Below are positions 56,430 to 64,000 of a DNA stretch of 64,000 nt, one piece after another. Below the pieces are notes generated by a model that made no database searches, had not been told where the DNA came from, and saw only the letters and a list, made by a program, of their open reading frames with translations. The position numbers and the translations under genes were made by a program. The first letter of the stretch is position 1; every line of letters begins with the position of its first letter. The stretch comes from Kosakonia oryzae (GTDB lineage: Bacteria > Pseudomonadota > Gammaproteobacteria > Enterobacterales > Enterobacteriaceae), in assembly GCF_001658025.2 (NCBI RefSeq), contig NZ_CP014007.2:5084001-5148000 (forward strand), in the 5' to 3' direction.

Positions 56430-56505
56430 GGATTGGCTCCCGTCGGAGTTAGCACATTCCGCTGCCGGGTATTACCCCGACAGCGGTGACCTGTTTGAGC
56501 GAGAA

Positions 56506-59500
56506 TTACTCGTCTTCCAGTTCGATGTTGATACCCAGAGAACGGATCTCTTTCAACAGTACGTTGAAGGATTCCGGCATACCTGGTTCCATCTGATGGT
56601 TGCCGTCCACGATGTTTTTATACATCTTGGTACGACCGTTCACGTCATCAGACTTAACGGTAAGCATTTCTTGCAGGGTATAAGCGGCACCATAAGCTTC
56701 CAGTGCCCACACTTCCATCTCACCGAAGCGCTGACCACCGAACTGTGCCTTACCACCCAGCGGCTGCTGAGTAACCAGGCTGTAAGAACCGGTGGAACGC
56801 GCATGCATCTTGTCATCAACCAGGTGGTTCAGTTTCAGCATGTACATGTAGCCGACGGTAACCTGGCGTTCGAATTGCTCACCGGTACGACCGTCGAACA
56901 GAGTGATCTGACCGGAAGTCGGCAGGCCACCCAGCTGTAACAGTTCCTTGATTTCGGACTCTTTCGCACCGTCGAATACCGGCGTTGCGATCGGCATGCC
57001 TTTGCGCAGGTTTTCAGCCAGACGCAGAACTTCTTCATCACTGAAGGTATTCAGGTCAACTTTCTGACGAACGTCAGCGCCCAGATCGTATGCACGCTGG
57101 ATGAATTCGCGCAGTTTCGCGACTTCCTGCTGCTGTTTCAGCATGGCGTTGATCTTGTCGCCGATACCTTTCGCAGCCATCCCCAGGTGGGTTTCAAGGA
57201 TCTGACCGATGTTCATACGAGACGGTACGCCCAGCGGGTTCAGTACGATGTCTACCGGCGTGCCGTTTTCATCGTAAGGCATATCTTCGATCGGGTTGAT
57301 CTTAGAAATAACACCTTTGTTACCGTGACGACCTGCCATCTTATCCCCAGGCTGGATCTGACGTTTAACTGCCAGATAAACCTTAACAATCTTCAGCACG
57401 CCCGGTGCCAGATCGTCGCCCTGAGTGATTTTGCGGCGTTTCGCTTCGAGTTTTTTCTCGAACTCGTGTTTCAGTTCGTCGTACTGCTCAGCCAGTTGCT
57501 CCAGCTGATTTTGTTTCGCTTCGTCGGTCAGGCCGAGTTCCAGCCAGCGGTCGCGCGGCAGTTTGTCGAGCTTCTCAGCTTCAACGCCGCCGGAAACCAG
57601 CACGGTATGGATACGGCTAAACAGGCCAGCTTCGAGGATTTGCAGTTCTTCAGACAGATCTTTCTTCGCCTGCTTCAGCTGCATCTCTTCGATTTCCAGC
57701 GCACGTTTGTCTTTTTCCACGCCATCGCGGGTAAAGACCTGAACGTCGATAACAGTACCGGAAACACCGTTCGGCACGCGCAGAGAAGAGTCTTTAACGT
57801 CAGACGCTTTCTCACCGAAGATCGCGCGCAGCAGTTTCTCTTCTGGCGTCAGCTGAGTTTCGCCTTTCGGCGTTACTTTACCAACCAGAATGTCGCCGCC
57901 GGTCACTTCCGCACCGATGTAAACGATACCGGATTCATCCAGTTTGGAGAGCGCAGCTTCACCCACGTTCGGGATGTCAGCGGTGATCTCTTCCGGTCCC
58001 AGCTTGGTGTCACGGGACACGCACGCCAGTTCCTGAATGTGGATCGTTGTAAAACGATCTTCCTGAACAACGCGTTCGGAGACGAGGATGGAGTCTTCGA
58101 AGTTGTAACCGTTCCACGGCATGAACGCTACGCGCATGTTCTGGCCGAGTGCCAGTTCACCGAGGTCGGTGGACGGGCCGTCTGCCAGCACGTCGCCGCG
58201 CTCAATTGGCTCACCCAGGTAAACACACGGCATCTGGTTGATGCAGGTGTTCTGGTTAGAACGGGTGTATTTGGTCAGGTTATAGATGTCGATCCCTGCT
58301 TCGCCCGGGTACATCTCGTCTTCGTTAACTTTGATAACGATACGGGAAGCATCCACGTACTGAACGGTACCGCCACGTTTCGCCACTGCGGTTACACCGG
58401 AGTCAACGGCAACAGCACGTTCCATACCGGTACCAACCAGCGGCTTATCAGCGCGCAGAGTCGGAACCGCCTGACGTTGCATGTTCGCACCCATCAATGC
58501 ACGGTTGGCGTCATCGTGTTCCAGGAACGGGATCAGGGACGCACCGACGGAAACCACCTGCTGGGTGGAAACGTCCATGTAGTCAACCTGGTCTGCGCTG
58601 AAGAGGCTGGATTCGCCTTTGCTGCGGCAGGTCACCAGATCATCTACAAAACGACCTTCTTCCGTCAGGTTGGTGTTCGCCTGAGCGATAACGTAGTTAC
58701 CTTCTTCAATTGCAGAAAGGTAATGGATCTCGTCAGTTACCACGCCGTCAGTCACTTTACGGTACGGCGTTTCGAGGAAGCCGTATTCGTTAGTCTGCGC
58801 ATACACGGACAAGGAGTTGATCAGACCGATGTTCGGACCTTCAGGCGTTTCGATAGGACATACGCGACCGTAGTGGGTCGGGTGAACGTCTCGAACTTCG
58901 AAGCCCGCACGCTCACGGGTCAGACCGCCTGGGCCGAGTGCAGAGATACGACGTTTATGCGTAATCTCCGACAGCGGGTTGTTCTGGTCCATAAACTGAG
59001 ACAGCTGGCTGGAACCGAAGAACTCTTTCACGGCTGCGGAGATCGGCTTGGCGTTGATCATATCCTGCGGCATCAGGGTATCCAGATCGCCCAGAGACAG
59101 ACGCTCTTTCACCGCACGTTCTACACGCACCAGGCCAACGCGGAACTGGTTTTCCGCCATTTCGCCAACGGAACGGATACGACGGTTGCCGAGGTGGTCG
59201 ATATCATCCACTTCACCAATACCGTTACGGATACCGATGAGCTTTTTCATCACTTCGATGATGTCTTCTTTGCTCAGGATACCGGAACCTTCGATGGTGT
59301 CGCGCAGCAGAGAACGGTTGAACTTCATACGACCAACCGCAGACAGATCGTAGCGGTCTTCAGAGAAGAACAGGTTCTCGAACAGGCTTTCAGCCGCTTC
59401 ACGAGTCGGCGGTTCGCCAGGACGCATCATACGGTAGATCTCTACCAGAGCGCTCAGTCGATCGTTGGTCGGGTCGACACGTACAGTCTCAGAGATGTAC

Positions 59501-60534
59501 GGACCGTGATCCAGATCGTTGGTGAACAGCGTTTCGATACGTTTGTGGCCCGCCTGGCTCAGCTTCGCCAGCAGATCGAGCGACAGTTCCATGTTCGCCG
59601 GGCAGATCAGCTCGCCAGTGGATTCGTCGATGTAGTCTTTAGACGCCACTTTACCCGCGATGTACTCAACCGGAACTTCGATATGTTGAATCTCGTCTTT
59701 TTCCAACTGACGGATATGGCGCGCGGTAATACGGCGGCCTTTCTCAACATACATTTTGCCGTTCGCTTCGATGTCGAAGGACGCGGTTTCGCCGCGCAGA
59801 CGTTCCGGCACCAGTTCCATTTGCAGTTTGTTGTCGCGAATCTCAAAGACCACTTTTTCAAAGAACAGGTCGAGGATCTGCTCCGTGGTGTAGTTCAGCG
59901 CGCGCAGGATAATGGTAGCCGGCAGCTTACGACGACGGTCGATACGAACGAACAGGTTATCTTTCGGATCGAATTCAAAGTCCAGCCAGGACCCACGGTA
60001 AGGAATAATACGTGCGTTATAAAGCACCTTACCAGATGAGTGGGTTTTACCCTTATCGCTGTCAAAGAAGACGCCAGGGCTACGGTGGAGCTGAGAAACG
60101 ATAACACGCTCAGTACCGTTGATAACAAAGGTACCGTTGTCGGTCATGAGCGGAATTTCGCCCATGTAGACTTCTTGTTCTTTAATATCTTTAACAGTGC
60201 CTTCCGGCGCTTCGCGCTCGTAGATCACCAGACGCAGTTTTACGCGCAGCGGAGCGGAGTAAGTTACGCCACGGATCTGACACTCTTTAACGTCAAAAAC
60301 AGGTTCGCCAAGACGGTAGCTGACGTATTGCAGTTCCGAATTGCCGCTGTAGCTCTTAATCGGGAACACGGAGCGGAATGCCGCTTCCAGACCGTACTGC
60401 CCTTCAGGATCTTGCTCGATAAACTTCTGGAACGAGTCAAGCTGGATAGAAAGGAGATATGGAACATCCAGAACTTGTGGACGTTTACCAAAATCCTTAC
60501 GAATACGTTTTTTCTCGGTATAGGAGTAAACCAT
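56506..60534 (-). CDS. rpoB: RNA polymerase beta subunit
   Basis: The 1,342-residue subunit has the E. coli length. The rifampicin region reads [30 protein letters not shown] with Asp516, His526 and Ser531, that is, the drug-sensitive residues. Other landmarks are [13 protein letters not shown] and the C-terminal clamp [25 protein letters not shown]. The start [18 protein letters not shown] at 60534 is chosen over an upstream ATG at 60567 by homology and GAGGAACC. It is preceded by the long rplL-rpoB spacer with an attenuator and lies in the beta operon. Confidence 0.99.
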   Translation of the reverse strand: MVYSYTEKKRIRKDFGKRPQVLDVPYLLSIQLDSFQKFIEQDPEGQYGLEAAFRSVFPIKSYSGNSELQYVSYRLGEPVFDVKECQIRGVTYSAPLRVKLRLVIYEREAPEGTVKDIKEQEVYMGEIPLMTDNGTFVINGTERVIVSQLHRSPGVFFDSDKGKTHSSGKVLYNARIIPYRGSWLDFEFDPKDNLFVRIDRRRKLPATIILRALNYTTEQILDLFFEKVVFEIRDNKLQMELVPERLRGETASFDIEANGKMYVEKGRRITARHIRQLEKDEIQHIEVPVEYIAGKVASKDYIDESTGELICPANMELSLDLLAKLSQAGHKRIETLFTNDLDHGPYISETVRVDPTNDRLSALVEIYRMMRPGEPPTREAAESLFENLFFSEDRYDLSAVGRMKFNRSLLRDTIEGSGILSKEDIIEVMKKLIGIRNGIGEVDDIDHLGNRRIRSVGEMAENQFRVGLVRVERAVKERLSLGDLDTLMPQDMINAKPISAAVKEFFGSSQLSQFMDQNNPLSEITHKRRISALGPGGLTRERAGFEVRDVHPTHYGRVCPIETPEGPNIGLINSLSVYAQTNEYGFLETPYRKVTDGVVTDEIHYLSAIEEGNYVIAQANTNLTEEGRFVDDLVTCRSKGESSLFSADQVDYMDVSTQQVVSVGASLIPFLEHDDANRALMGANMQRQAVPTLRADKPLVGTGMERAVAVDSGVTAVAKRGGTVQYVDASRIVIKVNEDEMYPGEAGIDIYNLTKYTRSNQNTCINQMPCVYLGEPIERGDVLADGPSTDLGELALGQNMRVAFMPWNGYNFEDSILVSERVVQEDRFTTIHIQELACVSRDTKLGPEEITADIPNVGEAALSKLDESGIVYIGAEVTGGDILVGKVTPKGETQLTPEEKLLRAIFGEKASDVKDSSLRVPNGVSGTVIDVQVFTRDGVEKDKRALEIEEMQLKQAKKDLSEELQILEAGLFSRIHTVLVSGGVEAEKLDKLPRDRWLELGLTDEAKQNQLEQLAEQYDELKHEFEKKLEAKRRKITQGDDLAPGVLKIVKVYLAVKRQIQPGDKMAGRHGNKGVISKINPIEDMPYDENGTPVDIVLNPLGVPSRMNIGQILETHLGMAAKGIGDKINAMLKQQQEVAKLREFIQRAYDLGADVRQKVDLNTFSDEEVLRLAENLRKGMPIATPVFDGAKESEIKELLQLGGLPTSGQITLFDGRTGEQFERQVTVGYMYMLKLNHLVDDKMHARSTGSYSLVTQQPLGGKAQFGGQRFGEMEVWALEAYGAAYTLQEMLTVKSDDVNGRTKMYKNIVDGNHQMEPGMPESFNVLLKEIRSLGINIELEDE

Positions 60535-60784
60535 AGGGTTCCTCAGCTCGCTGACAAGTCGACCCACTCTGCCCGTCGAAAGGACAGTTTATGCAACACT
60601 ATTTTTTTGACCGGAAAGTGGAGCACTTTCCGCAATGCTTGTTGCTATCACGCTTAAATCATTTCATTGCGATTTACACAGAAGCGAGCTCCTGTCGCAG
60701 TATATTAAGTCGTCGATAGAAACAAGCATTGTAAAGGCTACTGGTAGTCAAACAGTGTGAAACGCTACCGGCACCTTCTACAGC

Positions 60785-60817
60785 GCAAAAAGGCTGGTGA
60801 CCAAAAAGTCACCAGCC
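60785..60817 (-). terminator. rplL-rpoB attenuator
   Basis: On the minus strand GGCTGGTGAC-TTTTT-G-GTCACCAGCC (stem 60792-60801 with 60808-60817) followed by TTTTTGCGC. In E. coli the terminator at this place lets about one in five polymerases through to rpoBC. Further down the 320-base spacer (60741-60770) a GGTAG...CTACC structure corresponds to the RNase III processing site. The remainder holds no gene. Confidence 0.88.
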
Positions 60818-60856
60818 ATCAGCCTGATAACTCAGACTGCAACCGGAAGGGTTGGC

Positions 60857-61225
<369 letters not shown>

Positions 61226-61291
61226 TTAAATTGTTCCTGAATATCAGAATAAGTTTATACGTAAGCAAATGCTTTATAAAGAAAACTGCGA

Positions 61292-61789
61292 TTAAGCAGC
61301 TTCTTTCGCATCGCGTACAGCAGCCAGAGTACGAACCAGTTTGCCAGCAGAGGCTTCTTTCATGGTTGCCATCAGGCGTGCAATTGCTTCTTCGTAGGTC
61401 GGCAGGGTTGCCAGGCGATCGATCTGGGACGCCGGGATCAACTCACCTTCAAAGGCAGCGGCTTTGACCTCAAATTTTGCATTCGCTTTCGCGAACTCTT
61501 TGAACAAACGAGCAGCAGCGCCCGGGTGTTCCAAAGAGTATGCAATCAGGGTCGGACCAACAAACGCGTCTTTCAGGCACTCAAAAGAGGTACCTTCAAC
61601 AGCACGGCGCAGCAGGGTGTTACGAACAACACGCATGTAAACGCCAGCTTCGCGACCTGCTTTACGCAGTTCGGTCATTTTATCTACGGTCACGCCACGG
61701 GAATCCGCAACAACCGCAGACAGCGCGCCTTTGGCTACTTCGCTGACTTCAGCAACAATCGCTTGTTTGTCTTGAAGATTTAAAGCCAT
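61292..61789 (-). CDS. rplJ: 50S ribosomal protein L10
   Basis: The 165-residue protein anchors the L7/L12 dimers on 23S r[36 protein letters not shown] at the start and [27 protein letters not shown] at the end agree with E. coli L10. The start at 61789 has AGGAGCAAAGCT before it. An ATG at 61822 upstream lies in the leader. Expression is autoregulated by the L10-L12 complex binding the leader at about 61868-62000. Confidence 0.98.
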   Translation of the reverse strand: MALNLQDKQAIVAEVSEVAKGALSAVVADSRGVTVDKMTELRKAGREAGVYMRVVRNTLLRRAVEGTSFECLKDAFVGPTLIAYSLEHPGAAARLFKEFAKANAKFEVKAAAFEGELIPASQIDRLATLPTYEEAIARLMATMKEASAGKLVRTLAAVRDAKEAA

Positions 61790-61867
61790 TAGCTTTGCTC
61801 CTGGATGTTTGCCAGGGCTCATGCCCTGGAACTCACTTCACTCTTCTCAAAGAAAAGAGCGTCTTAA

Positions 61868-62000
61868 TACGGTGAGCAGAAACAAGCCAAAGAGTACTTT
61901 AAAAATAATCTTTAGGTTCTGTCACCGTCTACGCAGGGAATTAAGCTTCTTACGAAACACCTGCGGTCTTCGACGGAGGCCTGGATAGGCCAGGCTCCAA
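61868..62000 (-). ncRNA. L10 leader (rplJ autoregulatory mRNA element)
   Basis: On the minus strand the element begins with the hairpin GGAGCCTGGCC-TAT-CCAGGCCTCC (61976-62000). It continues through GTCGAAGACCGCAGG...CCCTGCGTAGACGGTGACAG to GGCTTGTTTCTGCTCACC, the conserved L10-binding sequence of enterobacteria. Binding of the L10-L12 complex represses translation of rplJ and rplL. The remainder of the 297-base rplA-rplJ gap contains the known promoter region of rplJ. Confidence 0.85.
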
Positions 62001-62086
62001 CGAACAAATCTTTTCTTGCTAACTTACGCTAGCAAATCGTGGGGGTAAGATTGTAGACAAATTCACCACCCACGTAAAGGCGAATC

Positions 62087-63268
<1,182 letters not shown>

Positions 63269-63294
63269 TTAAAGACGTTTTACGTGCATATGCC

Positions 63295-63338
63295 CGTAAA
63301 AACAAAAGGCGCGAAATTGTATGTCAATTTCACGCCTT
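63295..63338 (-). terminator. Terminator of the secE-nusG operon
   Basis: On the minus strand AAGGCGTGAAATTG...CAATTTCGCGCCTT (63306-63338, long stem with one wobble) followed by TTGTTTTTACG (plus-strand A-rich 63295-63307), 24 bases after the nusG stop. Confidence 0.9.
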
Positions 63339-63362
63339 GTGCAACGTTTGATCGCCGAAGAA

Positions 63363-63908
63363 TTAAGCTTTTTCTACCTGGCTGAAATCCAGTTCTACCG
63401 GAGTCGCACGACCAAAGATAGAAACGGAAACTTTCAGACGGGACTTCTCGTAGTCCACTTCTTCAACAACGCCGTTAAAGTCAGCGAACGGACCGTCGCT
63501 AACGCGGACCATTTCGCCCGGCTCAAACAGCGTTTTCGGACGCGGCTTATCACCCACCTGCTGAAGGCGGTTCATAATCGCATCGACTTCTTTATCGCTA
63601 ATCGGCGCGGGACGATCGGACGTACCACCGATGAAGCCCATAACGCGCGGAACGCTGCGTACCAGGTGCCAACTGGCATCATTCATTACCATCTGGACAA
63701 GCACGTAGCCCGGGAAGAATTTACGTTCGCTTTTGCGACGCTGGCCGCCACGGATTTCAACCACTTCTTCGGTTGGAACCATAACTTCGCCAAACAACTC
63801 TTCCATGTTGTGTAATTTGATATGCTCGCGCAGCGATGTTGCTACGCGGCCTTCAAAACCGGAAAACGCCTGAACGACGTACCAGCGCTTTTTAGGAGCT
63901 TCAGACAT
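63363..63908 (-). CDS. nusG: Transcription termination/antitermination factor NusG
   Basis: The 181-residue factor binds the clamp of RNA polymerase with its N-terminal domain ([24 protein letters not shown]) and Rho or S10 with its C-terminal KOW domain ([35 protein letters not shown]). The length equals E. coli NusG. Its ATG is one base beyond the secE stop, the usual secE-nusG arrangement. Confidence 0.98.
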   Translation of the reverse strand: MSEAPKKRWYVVQAFSGFEGRVATSLREHIKLHNMEELFGEVMVPTEEVVEIRGGQRRKSERKFFPGYVLVQMVMNDASWHLVRSVPRVMGFIGGTSDRPAPISDKEVDAIMNRLQQVGDKPRPKTLFEPGEMVRVSDGPFADFNGVVEEVDYEKSRLKVSVSIFGRATPVELDFSQVEKA

Positions 63909-63909
63909 C

Positions 63910-64000
63910 TCAGAACCTCAGGCCAGTGATAAAGGAAACCAGGCGAACCAGAATACCATCCAGTCCCCACAGGATCAGTGACATGACTGCGGTTACCGCA
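63910..64000 (-). CDS. secE: Preprotein translocase subunit SecE, C-terminal end (truncated by window edge)
   Basis: The last 30 residues before the TGA at 63910-63912 read [16 protein letters not shown] and then [13 protein letters not shown], the third membrane helix of E. coli SecE, which clamps the SecYEG channel. The rest lies outside the window. nusG follows directly. Confidence 0.95.
   Translation of the reverse strand, partial: AVTAVMSLILWGLDGILVRLVSFITGLRF

Noticed and set aside
57187-60039. 950-codon open frame opposite rpoB
   Set aside because: Mirror frame of rpoB codons, with unnatural composition (Val, Phe, Arg, Gln, Thr rich) and no ribosome binding site of note. Similar frames opposite rpoC (52197-54527 and 54795-56417) were rejected for the same reason.

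Overview
The window is chromosomal DNA from a member of the Enterobacteriaceae. Nearly every housekeeping protein has the length and motifs of its Escherichia coli counterpart, and the gene order follows the E. coli 89-91 minute region. The ERIC and REP repeats, and the genes that differ from K-12, suggest an Enterobacter/Kosakonia/Klebsiella-type genome. The genus cannot be fixed from sequence reading alone.

Layout. (1) 1-1,765: end of the maltose transporter operon (malF 3' part, malG), an ERIC and a terminator. (2) 1,764-7,103: psiE, two acyltransferase genes, and the exopolysaccharide operon yjbEFGH on the minus strand. (3) 7,104-13,694: pgi, then a REP and two tandem ERICs directly in front of the lysine riboswitch of lysC, panS, a RelE/HigB-type toxin-antitoxin pair and yjbD. 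(4) 13,695-18,002: rluF, yjbB and an unrecognised two-gene unit (soluble protein plus small membrane protein) with an RcsB-like box upstream. (5) 18,003-29,917: metH, iclR, an unrecognised membrane protein gene, the glyoxylate bypass operon aceBAK and metA with MetJ boxes. (6) 30,112-35,552: an rRNA operon (16S, tRNA-Glu, 23S, 5S; the rrnE position) on the minus strand with P1/P2 promoters, boxA sites and two terminators. (7) 35,670-43,786: purHD behind a PurR box, yjaH, hupA, yjaG, nfi, hemE, nudC and rsd. (8) 43,787-49,477: thiCEFSGH under a TPP riboswitch. (9) 49,478-52,192: a likely SroH-type small RNA, a membrane diguanylate cyclase and an orphan PTS IIB/IIA pair. (10) 52,206-64,000: rpoC, rpoB, rplL, rplJ, rplA, rplK, nusG and the 3' end of secE.

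The main unusual observations are these. An ERIC element lies inside the thiC TPP riboswitch, at the variable P3 loop, splitting the aptamer into two conserved parts about 130 nt apart. A tandem ERIC pair (126-bp period) abuts the lysC lysine riboswitch, so the leader must start inside or upstream of the repeats. The 16,501-17,761 gene pair has no function I recognise and carries an RcsB-type dyad. The region between thiH and rpoC holds c-di-GMP and PTS genes that K-12 lacks. From memory of K-12 gene order, pepE, zraPSR, yjaA/yjaB, xylE and yjbT are absent from their usual places.
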